Counted from the first letter of the stretch, positions 38,352-47,142 are shown. The stretch: 64,000 nt of DNA from Thermoanaerobaculales bacterium (GCA_035358815.1 DAOPQC010000001.1:766507-830506), one strand, 5' to 3'. Notes: generated by a model not told the origin, from the sequence alone. Made by a program: numbers and translations.

Positions 38352-40195
38352 CGCGCGACCCCGAGGAGGACGTCGGCGTAAGCGGCGGCGCAGGCCGCGG
38401 GGTCGAACCGGGCGCCCGCCGCCGCCGCCCGGGCGGCCAGCCGCGCCCGCTCGCCGCCGTCAGCGAGCCGGCGGACCGCGGCCTCGAGCGCGGGCAGGTC
38501 GCCCGGCGCTTCGACGACAATGCCGGCCCCGGTCCGGCGCAGCAGGTCGCCCATGTCGCCGACGTCGGTGCCGAGGAACGGGCGGCCGGCCTGCAGGCAC
38601 TCGAGCAGAAACACCGGCAGGCCCTCGAAGTCCGACACCAGGCAGCCGGCGTCGCAGGCCACGATCAGGTCCGGGACGTCGTCCCGGAACGGCAGCCGCC
38701 GAACCCGGGCGCCGGTCGCGGCGATCGCCCGGTCGACCTCGGCCTCGAGGTCGCCACCGCCGACCACCAGGAAGCTCAGCCGGTCGAGGTCGCCAACCCG
38801 ACGCGCGAGCTCGACCAGGTCGAGCGGCCGCTTCTGCGGGTGCATCCGGGCGGCGGTCAGGATCACCACGTCGTCGTCCGCGAAACCGAGCTCGGCGCGG
38901 ATTCTCCGCCGCACCTCCCCCTCGGTGCCGGGCGCCGGGAAGGCCTGCCGCGACCGGCCGCACGGCCAGATCACCGGGACCCTCGCCGCCGGCCATCCCC
39001 GTCCCGCGGTCAGGGCCTCGGCGATGCGGTGGTTCTCGGCGACGCAGGCGTCGATCCAGTCGAGCGCCTGCGGCGTGTAGCGCTCGATGTAGCCGACCCG
39101 GTGGTCGTAGAGGTGGTCGACGATGCGCAGCGCCGGCCGCTCCCGCTTGAGGCGCGGGCCGAACTCGTAGAACAGGGTGGTCGAGTTGGCGTTGTAGAGG
39201 ACCTCGGCGCCCAGCGAGTCGATGAGCGCGAGCAGCATCCCGCACATCGCGGCCGGATGGACCAGGTCGCCGAGGCAGTAGATCCGGTCGGTGAGGGCGC
39301 GGAAGTCAGGGCGCCGGTCGCCGAGCTCCGGGCGGTGCGGCGCCAGCGTCGCGATCGCGAAGTCGAAGCGGCCGGCGAGCTCGCGCATGGTCTCATGGAG
39401 GGTGTGCTCGGCCCCTCCCCGGGCGAGGAACGGCGCCGTCACCAGCACCGTCGGCCGCTCGCGCCGCCGGCTCGTGCGGCCGAGCGCCGCGGCGTCGCGC
39501 ACGCCGACATGGAGTGCCGGCCCGAGTTGGAAGCTCGCGAGGTAGGGGCCGCGGCGGGTGCCGGTGGCGGGCGACGGCGGCCGGCCGAGGTCGCCGACGC
39601 CATGGCGGCCGACCAGCTTGACCAGCAGCCGGTCGTGGGTGGAGGCCACGCGGTCGGCGGCGGGGTCCCAGCGCCACGCCGAGCCGGCGTACAGCGTCAG
39701 CGCCCGCAGCGGCGCCTCCGCGACGTCGGCCGCCCGGACCACGTCGAGCGAGAGCGGTGCGTCCGGGCCGTCGTCCAGCACCACCGCGTCCACGGCCTCG
39801 GCCGCGGCCGTCAGCAGGCAGCTCTCGAGGTGCGCCGGATCAAGCTCGGGCAGGCCGCCCGGCGCGGCGAACCACGCCGCCGGCGTCGCGGCGTCGATGA
39901 GCTCGGGCTCGATGCGCCAGCGCTCGCCGCCGTCGGCCGCGACGCCCACCACCCTGAGCTCGGGCAGGGTCTGGCGCTGCCGCCAGGCGAGCGCAGCGGC
40001 GCGGCCGATCCCCGCCGGCAGCCGCAGCTCGATCAGCGGCGGCGGCGGCGGCGCGGGGTCGAAGGTCCAGTCGAGCTCGCCGGCAGGCTCGCCGCGAGCG
40101 AGCGCCCGCCGGTAACGGCCCCGGTCGAGGAAGCCGCGAAGGCTCCGCAGCGCTCGCGAGGCGACCCGGCGCAGGGCAGCGGCTGGAGGCGCCAT
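38348..40195 (-). CDS. GT4 glycosyltransferase with unusual N-terminal domain (paralogue B)
   Basis: The 615-residue paralogue of the preceding protein has the same order of parts: a basic helix (ALRRVASRALRSLRGFLDRGRYRRAL), an N-terminal domain (LIELRLPAGIGRAAALAWRQ, and LDPAHLESCLLTAAAEA matching THLESMVLAAE of the partner), and a GT4 part from ~248. The GT4 part has TVLVTAPFLARGGAEHTLHE, HRVGYIERYTPQALDWIDAC, VILTAARMHPQKRPLDLVELA and CLVSDFEGLPVFLLECLQAGRPF. ATG 40195 lies 4 nt after the stop of the methyltransferase gene. Longer upstream frames run antisense-like through that gene and are rejected. It would act in the same glycan pathway. Confidence 0.85.
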   Translation of the reverse strand: MAPPAAALRRVASRALRSLRGFLDRGRYRRALARGEPAGELDWTFDPAPPPPPLIELRLPAGIGRAAALAWRQRQTLPELRVVGVAADGGERWRIEPELIDAATPAAWFAAPGGLPELDPAHLESCLLTAAAEAVDAVVLDDGPDAPLSLDVVRAADVAEAPLRALTLYAGSAWRWDPAADRVASTHDRLLVKLVGRHGVGDLGRPPSPATGTRRGPYLASFQLGPALHVGVRDAAALGRTSRRRERPTVLVTAPFLARGGAEHTLHETMRELAGRFDFAIATLAPHRPELGDRRPDFRALTDRIYCLGDLVHPAAMCGMLLALIDSLGAEVLYNANSTTLFYEFGPRLKRERPALRIVDHLYDHRVGYIERYTPQALDWIDACVAENHRIAEALTAGRGWPAARVPVIWPCGRSRQAFPAPGTEGEVRRRIRAELGFADDDVVILTAARMHPQKRPLDLVELARRVGDLDRLSFLVVGGGDLEAEVDRAIAATGARVRRLPFRDDVPDLIVACDAGCLVSDFEGLPVFLLECLQAGRPFLGTDVGDMGDLLRRTGAGIVVEAPGDLPALEAAVRRLADGGERARLAARAAAAGARFDPAACAAAYADVLLGVAR

Positions 40196-40199
40196 CGGC

Positions 40200-42197
40200 T
40201 CAGCGCCCGAGCAGCCGGCGCAGGGCGCGGAAGGCCCGCACCGCCGGCCGGCGCTCGAAGGCCTGCCGGGCGCCGCGCCACATCTCGTTCTCCGCGCGGG
40301 CGGCGGCGAGCTCGGTCCGGTGCGCCTCGAGCTCGCGCAGCGTGCCCGCCAGCTGCTCGCTGGACAGCCCCAGGTCGCCGTGCAGCCGCTGCGCCACCTC
40401 CCGCGCCTCGCCGAGCAGCTGGTCGAGCTCGCGTTCGCGCCCGCGGCTGCTCCGGGTGAGCGCCTCCAGCCGCTGCCCGAGCGAGCTGATCTGCTGGCGC
40501 AGGACCCGGAACGGCAGCCCGGCGGCGACCTCCGCGCTCGCCCGCGACTGGCCACCGAGCCAGTGCAGGTCGCGGGCGATCGCGTCGCCGGCACGGCCGG
40601 TGACGATGTGCTGCAGCTCGGCCTCGGCCGCCCGCATCCGGTCGAGCAGGCCCGAGCCGACGTCGAGGCCGCACAGGCCGGCGAGCCTCTCGGCCAGCGA
40701 GTCGACGGTGGCGTCGTCGCACCACGACCAGGCGACGCCGCTGCGGACGAGGTCCCCGGCGAACAGCCAGAGCGCCCGCGCCATCACCAGGCTGCGGTCG
40801 ACGCCCCCCTCCGCTTGCCACTCTCGGTCGATGAAGTGGAGGCCGTCGTCGCCCAGGACGAAGTTCGACAGGGCGGCGTCCAGGTACTCGCCGGGCAGCC
40901 GGCGCTCGCCGCCGGCGGGCGCGAAGGGATGGGCCGCGCCGCCGCCGGCGGCCGGCGGCAGCAGCTGCTGGTCGAGGAAGCCGCGCCAGCTCCGGAGGGC
41001 CTCGCCCAGCGCGGCCGCGTCACCTCGGTAGCACGCCTCGAGGGCGTGCTGCTCGAGGGTCAGGCCGCGCACGTAGGGCTCGTCCTTGGCCGGGTGATGG
41101 AAGAGCCAGCCCCGGCGTGCCGGGGCCGCGCGGCGCCCGCCGGAGGCAGTCGTGATGGCGAGCCCGCCCGAGGATGGGCGCAGCTCGAGGTGCCGCCGCC
41201 AATCGCGCCGGCGGTCGTCGCCGAGGCGCCACGCCAGCACGCCGGGGTCGGGCAGGAACGCCGGCGCCGCGCCGCCGGCGGTCGCGATCACCAGGAACGA
41301 GTTGGCGACGTCGCGGCCGAGGCCGGCCTCGAGCATCACCCGGTGTGCCCGGCGGTCGTCGCACAGCAGCTCCCTGGCCGAGCCGGCGACCACCGGGCGG
41401 CGGACCAGCTGGTCGACCAGGTCGGGCGCGCCCGCCAGGTCGTAGAGCGCATCGCTGAGCACCACCGACGGCAGCTTGTAGTCCGGAAACGGGTACAACC
41501 AGGTCTGCGCGGGCAGCCCCGCCCCGGCCAGCAGGCGGGACAGGACGCGGCGGCTGAAGGTGCGGATCCCGTGCCTGCCCGGGTAGCCCTCGACGCCGAT
41601 CCACGGCAGGGCCAGGTGGTCCTCGTGGTGGCCGACCAGGTACTTGACGCCGAGCTGGTTCTCGATCGCCACCAGCAGCGCGCCGCCGGGCCGCCGCAGC
41701 GCCGCGGCGCGCGCCAGGAACTCCGGGTGGGCGGTCGACCCGCCGACCCCGGACGCGGCGTACTCGAGCACCCCGACGATGCAGACCAGGTCGAAGCCTT
41801 CCGGGTCGTCGAAGCTGCCGAGCGACCCACACACGACCTCGACGGTGGGCAGGCCGGCGCAGCGCAGCGCGGCGGCGCGGGCGCGCTCGATGCTGCCCTC
41901 CAGTGCGACCACCCGGGCGCCGGTCTCGCCGAGGTAGCGCGACAGCACGCCGGTGCCGGCGCCGATCTCGAGGACCCTCATCCCCGGCCCGAGCCGCAGC
42001 GGCCGCAGCAGGTTGGCGCGCTGCCGGGACAGGTGGTAGCGCGACGGCCAGTCGGTGATCGCGGCGGCGAGCTCGTCCGAGTCCGACGACCGGTCGGCGG
42101 CCCCGGCCAGGATCTGCAGGATCCTCTCCTCGGACCCGTCGCTGTAGGTGACGCCGCCCTCGAGGAGTCGGATCGAGATTGGATCAGGTCCGGTCAA
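40200..42197 (-). CDS. WbdD-like methyltransferase / kinase-like / coiled-coil protein
   Basis: The 665-residue protein has three parts. Residues ~50-280 are a class I SAM methyltransferase (MRVLEIGAGTGVLSRYLG near 75, VVALEGS, and GFDLVCIVGVLEY). Residues ~330-540 include YVRGLTLEQHALEACYRGD and YLDAALSNFVLGDDGLHFIDREW, an N..L.....F.D.EW arrangement reminiscent of kinase-fold catalytic and metal motifs. Residues ~560-630 form a coiled coil with LEALTRSSRGRERELDQLL, followed by a basic amphipathic end (RAFRALRRLLGR). This order is that of WbdD, the O-antigen chain terminator of E. coli O8/O9a, which caps with methyl or methyl-phosphate. TTG 42197 is preceded by GGAG at 8 nt. The kinase assignment is a hypothesis. 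Confidence 0.7.
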   Translation of the reverse strand: MTGPDPISIRLLEGGVTYSDGSEERILQILAGAADRSSDSDELAAAITDWPSRYHLSRQRANLLRPLRLGPGMRVLEIGAGTGVLSRYLGETGARVVALEGSIERARAAALRCAGLPTVEVVCGSLGSFDDPEGFDLVCIVGVLEYAASGVGGSTAHPEFLARAAALRRPGGALLVAIENQLGVKYLVGHHEDHLALPWIGVEGYPGRHGIRTFSRRVLSRLLAGAGLPAQTWLYPFPDYKLPSVVLSDALYDLAGAPDLVDQLVRRPVVAGSARELLCDDRRAHRVMLEAGLGRDVANSFLVIATAGGAAPAFLPDPGVLAWRLGDDRRRDWRRHLELRPSSGGLAITTASGGRRAAPARRGWLFHHPAKDEPYVRGLTLEQHALEACYRGDAAALGEALRSWRGFLDQQLLPPAAGGGAAHPFAPAGGERRLPGEYLDAALSNFVLGDDGLHFIDREWQAEGGVDRSLVMARALWLFAGDLVRSGVAWSWCDDATVDSLAERLAGLCGLDVGSGLLDRMRAAEAELQHIVTGRAGDAIARDLHWLGGQSRASAEVAAGLPFRVLRQQISSLGQRLEALTRSSRGRERELDQLLGEAREVAQRLHGDLGLSSEQLAGTLRELEAHRTELAAARAENEMWRGARQAFERRPAVRAFRALRRLLGR

Positions 42198-42210
42198 CCC
42201 ATCAGCTCCG

Positions 42211-44493
42211 TCATCGGAGGCGCCGGCCGTGCATGAGGATGTGGAGCCCCGTCAGGCAGGCATTATAGCCGGGGCCGAACTGCAGCCAGGGCAGGCGGTT
42301 GCCGCCGAACAGGGCCGGCGGCCGGAGCCGGCGGTAGCGCTGGTGGTCGGGCGTGAGGATCTCGGCCGGAGCGGCGGCAGCCTCGCCGGAGGCGTCCCCG
42401 GCTCCTGCGACCAGCCGCAGGTCGTCGATCAGGTCGGCGACCCGGTACCGCACGCCGAGCCGCCGCCATGCCCTGCCCTCCAGCCAGCAGGCCTCGCGCA
42501 CCGCGGCATTCGAGGCGAGCGGCTGCAGCCAGTGGACCGCCGCCGCCCAGCACGGCAGGATCAGCTCGCCGCTGGCCGCGAGTGCGCGCTGCCAGTGGCG
42601 GTCCGGCAGGCCGACCGACGGCATCGCCGGCAGCCGCTCCCAGACGTCGCGGCGCACCGCGGCGTTGGCGAGCGAGAAGGCGAAGCCGCCCATCTGCTGC
42701 CGCCAGCGCCGGGTCTCGGCGGTGAAGTAGGGGTCGTGGGGAGGGCCGCCGGCGACGAGCTGGACCTGGAGACCGCCCTGCACCGCCGCGGGCGCGACGC
42801 CGCTTGCGAACGGCTCGAGCAGCCGGCGCAGCCACTCGTCGTCCGCAGGAACAGCATCCTCGGCGAGCAGGACCAGCACCCTGCCGCGCGCCGCCCGCGC
42901 GCCGGCGTTGACCGCGGCGCCGAGGCCGGCATCGGCGTCGACCGGGCGCACCAGCCGGGCGCCGTGGCGCGCGGCCAGCTCGCGGTCGCCGTCGCTCATG
43001 CCCCGGTCGATGCACAGCACCTCGGCCTCGCCGCCCTGCCGGGAGACCCCCTCCAGGCACCGGCGCAGGGGGTCGCCGCCCTGCCGCACCGGGATCAGGA
43101 TCGAGGCCGGCGGCGGCGCTCCGGCCACGGGGGCGGCCGCACCGCCGCGGCGCGGGCCCTCCGGGACCAGCTCGGCGATCGCCTCCACCAGCCGGCCGGC
43201 GATCCGGTCCCAATCGTAGCGTTCGAGCACCAGCGCGCGGCCCTTCTCGGCGAGCCGGGCGGCCGCGCCGTCGCGATCGGTGAGCAGCCTGACGATGGCC
43301 TCCGCGAACAAGGACGGGTCATCGGCCACCACCAGGTGCTCGCCCGGACGGCCCTCGATCCCCTCGGCGCCGATCGTCGTCGACACCACGGGCAGGCCGC
43401 AGGCCATCGCCTCGAGGATCTTGAGCCGGGTCCCCGAGCCGGCGCGCAGCGGCACCGCGAGCAGGCGGTGGTGCTGGTACAGCGGGGCGAGGTCCGGGAC
43501 CTCGCCCGCGACCTCGATGCCGTCGCGGCCGTCCAGCTCGAGCACCCGCTGCGGCGGCCGTGCGCCGGCGACGGTGAGGCGGGCGCCGGGCAGCTGGCGC
43601 CGCACCTCGGGCCACACCTTGGCCAGGAGATGGTCGAGGGCGTCCAGGTTGGGCAGGTGCGGGAAGCTGCCGACGAACAGCACGCCGCTGCGCTGCGCGT
43701 CCGGGGACGGCGGCCGGAAGTGCTCGGTGTCGACGCCGTTGGGGATCAACCGGATGCGGCGCTCGCCGTCCGGGAGGAGCCTCGCCAGCAGCGCGCGGTC
43801 TGCGGCCGACATCACGTGGATCTGGTCTACGCGACCGCAGGCGGCGAGCTCGAAGTGGAGCCGGCGCAGCCAGTCGCCGGCGCCGCGGCCGAGCACCTCG
43901 CCGGCGGCGTAGCGGCGGTCGATGCCCACCCGGCGCTGGCGGGCGTGGGTGCGGAAGCCGAGATCGTGCTCAACGAGCACCGTCCGCGCGCCAGCGTAGG
44001 GCCCGGCAAACCGGCCCATCTCGGAGTACTCCAGGACGACGACGTCGATGCCGTGGGCATCCACCAGGGAGGCGATGCGGTCGGCCACCGCCGGCGACCA
44101 GATGCGGGCGACCGACGGCGGCAGCAGGCGCCACCGGTCGAGGCCGGGATCGGGCAGCCGCTGGAACAGGACGCGACGGCAGAAGCTCGCCAGCGCGGCC
44201 CGCTGCGGCGGGTCGTCGGTGCCGCCGCCGAGGATCAGCATCGTCACCTCGGCGTGATCGGCCAGCCGCCGCGTGAGGTTGAAGATCCGCACCGCTCCGC
44301 CGTGGATGGTGGGGACGATCGAGTAGGGGGAGACGACGAGGACGGCGGGCCGGCGGCCGGCCGCCGGCGGGCGAGCGGACGGCCGGCTCCCCCGGCGCGC
44401 GGCGGCGCCGGCGGCGAGGGCTCCCAACCGTCCCCCGGCGACGCACAGCGCGGTGTCGACCGCGAGCCAGCCGAGGCCGACCAGCCGCCTCAT
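42211..44493 (-). CDS. Bifunctional GT4-GT2 glycosyltransferase
   Basis: The 760-residue fusion has a short hydrophobic N-terminal segment (GLGWLAVDTALCVAGG). A GT4 half comes next (~55-450): VLVVSPYSIVPTIHGGAVRIFNL, SGVLFVGSFPHLPNLDALDHL and GSGTRLKILEAMACGLPVVSTTIGAEGI. A GT2 half follows (~462-700): ASILIPVRQGGDPLRRCLEG, VNAGARAARGRVLVLLAEDA, a usual DxD replaced by A-E-D, and a Trp-rich AVHWLQPL segment. Its relation to 47234 is clear by architecture and sequence. ATG 44493 was chosen; GTG 44523 is in frame. It lies 13 nt upstream of the WbdD-like gene, so genes from 44493 down to 36525 form one operon. It could add two successive sugars of a repeat unit. Confidence 0.85.
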   Translation of the reverse strand: MRRLVGLGWLAVDTALCVAGGRLGALAAGAAARRGSRPSARPPAAGRRPAVLVVSPYSIVPTIHGGAVRIFNLTRRLADHAEVTMLILGGGTDDPPQRAALASFCRRVLFQRLPDPGLDRWRLLPPSVARIWSPAVADRIASLVDAHGIDVVVLEYSEMGRFAGPYAGARTVLVEHDLGFRTHARQRRVGIDRRYAAGEVLGRGAGDWLRRLHFELAACGRVDQIHVMSAADRALLARLLPDGERRIRLIPNGVDTEHFRPPSPDAQRSGVLFVGSFPHLPNLDALDHLLAKVWPEVRRQLPGARLTVAGARPPQRVLELDGRDGIEVAGEVPDLAPLYQHHRLLAVPLRAGSGTRLKILEAMACGLPVVSTTIGAEGIEGRPGEHLVVADDPSLFAEAIVRLLTDRDGAAARLAEKGRALVLERYDWDRIAGRLVEAIAELVPEGPRRGGAAAPVAGAPPPASILIPVRQGGDPLRRCLEGVSRQGGEAEVLCIDRGMSDGDRELAARHGARLVRPVDADAGLGAAVNAGARAARGRVLVLLAEDAVPADDEWLRRLLEPFASGVAPAAVQGGLQVQLVAGGPPHDPYFTAETRRWRQQMGGFAFSLANAAVRRDVWERLPAMPSVGLPDRHWQRALAASGELILPCWAAAVHWLQPLASNAAVREACWLEGRAWRRLGVRYRVADLIDDLRLVAGAGDASGEAAAAPAEILTPDHQRYRRLRPPALFGGNRLPWLQFGPGYNACLTGLHILMHGRRLR

Positions 44494-44585
44494 CGCCCGA
44501 CCGCCGGATCGGGACGGGCGCACGGGTCAGCCCGCGGAGGAGCGCTGTCCATGGCGAATCGCGACCGCGGCGACCACGTAGCTCA

Positions 44586-46070
44586 TCAGCCTCCCCGGAC
44601 CCTGAGCTGCCCGGTCGGCGCGAGAGTTGCGGTCAGCAGGAACGGCCGGCGGCCGTCCATGTCGCGCACCCCCGCTCCTTTCCATCGGCCCATGTGCTCG
44701 AGCTGGAGCTCGCAGCCGGTGACGTCGACGCCCTGGCTGGTGCCGGAGCCGCCGTGGAGCTGCACCCGGCAGGGCGTCGGCAGGTGGACCGAGTAGACGA
44801 CGTCGTCCGGCACCTTCAGGCTGAGCGAGCGGTCCGACGCGTCGCGCAGGTCCAGCTCGACCTCGCTGCGGCGGGCGCTGAGCTTGGTCAGGCGCCTGAT
44901 GCCGGCCGCGGTCACCCGCGAGTCGTCGGCCGAAAGGCTGAGCTCGCGGGTGTTCGCGATCTCGAGGCTCGACTCGAAGAGCGCGGCGGTGACGGTCCCC
45001 GTCGCCTCGCTGACCTCGCCCGAGGACTCGCCGCGCAGCGTCAGGTCCAGCTGTCCGTCGGAGTCCTGGACGACGAGCCGGCTGGAGCGAGTGCCCGCGA
45101 TCTTCGCCGATCCCGACAGGCCGTCGGCCGACAGCTGGCCACCGTTGAGCTCGATGACCAGGCTGGCATTCATGGCATCGAGCGTGACGTCCGAGTCCTC
45201 GACAGTGATCCTGGCCTGGCCGCGGGACCCATCGCGCAGCACGACGGTCGCCTCGCTGCCGCTGACGCTGACGTTGCCGCGCCAGCCGGTCGCGGACACC
45301 ATGCCGCCGTCGGTCGTGCCCTCGAGCCGGCCCTCGCCGCCGCGGACGTCGAGGCTGCCCCCGGTCAGGCGGTAGACGATGTTGCCCTCGAGGTCCTCGA
45401 CCGCGCACTCGCTGTCAGTCGAGGTGAGCTGCAGCACGCCCTGCTGGCCGCGCAGGGTCAGCGACCCGAGCGTGAGCACGGCCACCACGCTCCCCACGCC
45501 GCTGTCGCCGTACAGCACCGTGTTCTCGGCGGTCACGCTGATGCCGGGCGCCCCCCACAGCTGGACCTCCGAGTCGATGAGCTCGTAGCGGTGGCCGACG
45601 GCGCCGGCCGGCTGAGCGGGGTCAGTCGGGCTCGGCTCCTGGCCCGGCGCGGCCGCCGGAATCGTCTGGCCGGGCCCTGCGGCATCGCGGACCGCGAGCC
45701 CGAGCCGGCTGCCCAGCACCGTCAGGGCCTGCGTCCGGTCGAGCACCAGCTCGAGCGAGAGCGTCGGCAGGGCGGCAACATCGCCGGACTCGACCCGCGC
45801 GATTCGGAACCGGCCGCCGCTCTCGCTGGCCTCGAGCGTGGCAGCGAGCCCGGTCTCGGCGCCGGGCGTGACCCGGGCCTTGAGGGACGGCACCACGTCC
45901 GCCTCCAGCCGGACGTCGATCCAGCAGTCGTCGAGCTCGATCTCGACCGGCGCCACCGGCAGCTCGAGCTCGAGCGGCAGGGGCCGCTCGGCGGCGCACG
46001 CCGGCAGCGCCGCGACGATCGCCCCCCAGGCGAGCAGGATGGCCGCCAGCGTCCGCAATCGTCGGCTCAT
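44586..46070 (-). CDS. Secreted head-GIN/DUF4097-like repeat protein
   Basis: The 494-residue protein has a signal peptide (RTLAAILLAWGAIVAALPACA). A long run of short beta-strands each ending in polar turns follows (VTPGAETGLAATLEASESGGRFRIARVESG, LRGQQGVLQLTSTDSECAVEDLEGNIVYRL, GSEATVVLRDGSRGQARITVEDSDV), typical of the DUF2807/DUF4097 right-handed beta-helix proteins whose function is unknown. Strand-to-strand spacing is about 20-22 residues. ATG 46070 is preferred over an upstream codon at 46106 because a TAGTAT box lies 7 nt before it and the signal peptide begins immediately. It is transcribed divergently from a GT2 gene. It would be exported, perhaps as a surface or periplasmic adhesin-like factor. 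The Cys in the signal is not followed by a clear lipobox. Confidence 0.7.
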   Translation of the reverse strand: MSRRLRTLAAILLAWGAIVAALPACAAERPLPLELELPVAPVEIELDDCWIDVRLEADVVPSLKARVTPGAETGLAATLEASESGGRFRIARVESGDVAALPTLSLELVLDRTQALTVLGSRLGLAVRDAAGPGQTIPAAAPGQEPSPTDPAQPAGAVGHRYELIDSEVQLWGAPGISVTAENTVLYGDSGVGSVVAVLTLGSLTLRGQQGVLQLTSTDSECAVEDLEGNIVYRLTGGSLDVRGGEGRLEGTTDGGMVSATGWRGNVSVSGSEATVVLRDGSRGQARITVEDSDVTLDAMNASLVIELNGGQLSADGLSGSAKIAGTRSSRLVVQDSDGQLDLTLRGESSGEVSEATGTVTAALFESSLEIANTRELSLSADDSRVTAAGIRRLTKLSARRSEVELDLRDASDRSLSLKVPDDVVYSVHLPTPCRVQLHGGSGTSQGVDVTGCELQLEHMGRWKGAGVRDMDGRRPFLLTATLAPTGQLRVRGG

Positions 46071-46077
46071 GGCCGCG

Positions 46078-46083
46078 ATACTA
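46078..46083 (-). promoter_or_regulatory. -10 box TAGTAT (minus strand) of the head-GIN-like gene
   Basis: TAGTAT ends 7 nt before ATG 46070. A second -10 box facing the other way lies about 80 nt to the right, so the divergent promoter region is only ~100 bp long. Confidence 0.5.
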
Positions 46084-46160
46084 GCGCGGTATCCGGGAAA
46101 CCCCAATGCCGGGCCGCGCCGGCGCCGCTCCCGAGCTTCCCCCGGGGAGGGCGCTCACCG

Positions 46161-46166
46161 TACTAT
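46161..46166 (+). promoter_or_regulatory. -10 box TACTAT (plus strand) of a GT2 gene
   Basis: TACTAT ends 7 nt before GTG 46174 and 10 nt before ATG 46177. Both codons are in the same frame; a leaderless start at GTG is possible. Confidence 0.5.
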
Positions 46167-46176
46167 CATCGCCGTG

Positions 46177-47142
46177 ATGACCGAGAGTCCGCCCCGCGCC
46201 AGCGCCGTCATCTGCACCCGCAACCGGTCCTCGCTGCTCGGGCAGGCGTGCGCCGCGGCGCTCGCCGTCGCTCCGCCGCCCGGCGGATGGGAGCTGATCA
46301 TCGTCGACAACGCGTCGACCGACGACACGCGGGAGGTCGCCGAGGCGGTGGCGCGGCGGGCTCCGGAGTTGGTGCGGGTCGTCGAGGAGCCGGCGGTGGG
46401 GCTGTCGGCTGCCCGCAACCGCGGCATCGCCGAGGCGCGGGGCGAGCACCTCGCGTTCCTCGACGACGACGCGTTCCCGGCGCCGGGCTGGCTGACGGCG
46501 CTGTCGGCCGCCCTCGACGGCGAGGCGGTGATGGCCGCCGGCGGCCCCGTCGAGCCGATCTTCGACGGCCCGCTGCCGGGCTGGTTCCGGGGCTCCTACC
46601 TGCCCTACCTGACGGTGTGGGACCTCGGCGATGCCGCCGTCGACCTGCGCTACAACGAGTACCCGCGCGGCGCCAACATGGCCTTTCGCCGGGAGGCGTT
46701 CACCCGCTTCGGCGGCTTCAGCCCCCACCTCGGCCGCACCGGCCGCAGCCTGCTGTCGTGCGAGGAGACGGAGCTGTGCCTGCGCCTCGAGCGGGGCGGC
46801 TTGCGCACCGTCTACGCGCCGGGCGCCAGGGTCCGCCATGCGACGCCGGTCGAGCGCCTCACCCCCGAGTGGATGGAGCGCCGGTTCGCGGCCCAGGGCC
46901 GCTCCGAGGCGGTGATCGCCTGGGTCCACGGCGGGCTGCGCGCGCTCGCCCGCGGGCTCGGCGCGCATCGGTGCCGGGTCGCCGGCGCTCGAGCGAGCCA
47001 GGAGGCGGACGCCGGCCTCGACCTGCGCTGCCACCGCCGGGCGCTGCGCGGCTACCTGCGGGGGATGGCGACGGCGCCGCTCCGGGTGCCGCGCTACCGG
47101 CCGCCGGATCCCGCGGTCACGCTGGCGCCGTGGCTGCCGTAG
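46177..47142 (+). CDS. GT2 family glycosyltransferase
   Basis: The 321-residue GT-A enzyme has ASAVICTRNRSSLLGQACAAAL, LIIVDNASTDDTREVAEAV, SAARNRGIAEARGEHLAFLDDDAFPAPGW (DDD metal motif), and GANMAFRREAFTRFGGFSPHL with SCEETELCLRLERGG (acceptor block). A basic helical end follows. ATG 46177 is given; the GTG directly before it may be the true first codon because of the -10 box spacing. It lies alone, divergent to the head-GIN-like gene and convergent to the large GT4-GT2 gene at 47234. It is probably one more transferase of the surface-glycan set. Confidence 0.88.
   Translation: MTESPPRASAVICTRNRSSLLGQACAAALAVAPPPGGWELIIVDNASTDDTREVAEAVARRAPELVRVVEEPAVGLSAARNRGIAEARGEHLAFLDDDAFPAPGWLTALSAALDGEAVMAAGGPVEPIFDGPLPGWFRGSYLPYLTVWDLGDAAVDLRYNEYPRGANMAFRREAFTRFGGFSPHLGRTGRSLLSCEETELCLRLERGGLRTVYAPGARVRHATPVERLTPEWMERRFAAQGRSEAVIAWVHGGLRALARGLGAHRCRVAGARASQEADAGLDLRCHRRALRGYLRGMATAPLRVPRYRPPDPAVTLAPWLP

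Noticed and set aside
44527..44587. A 19-codon frame starting next to the head-GIN-like gene stop (MSYVVAAVAIRHG and onward)
   Set aside because: GGAGG is only 3 nt from the ATG, there is no similarity to known peptides, and a chance frame of this size is common.
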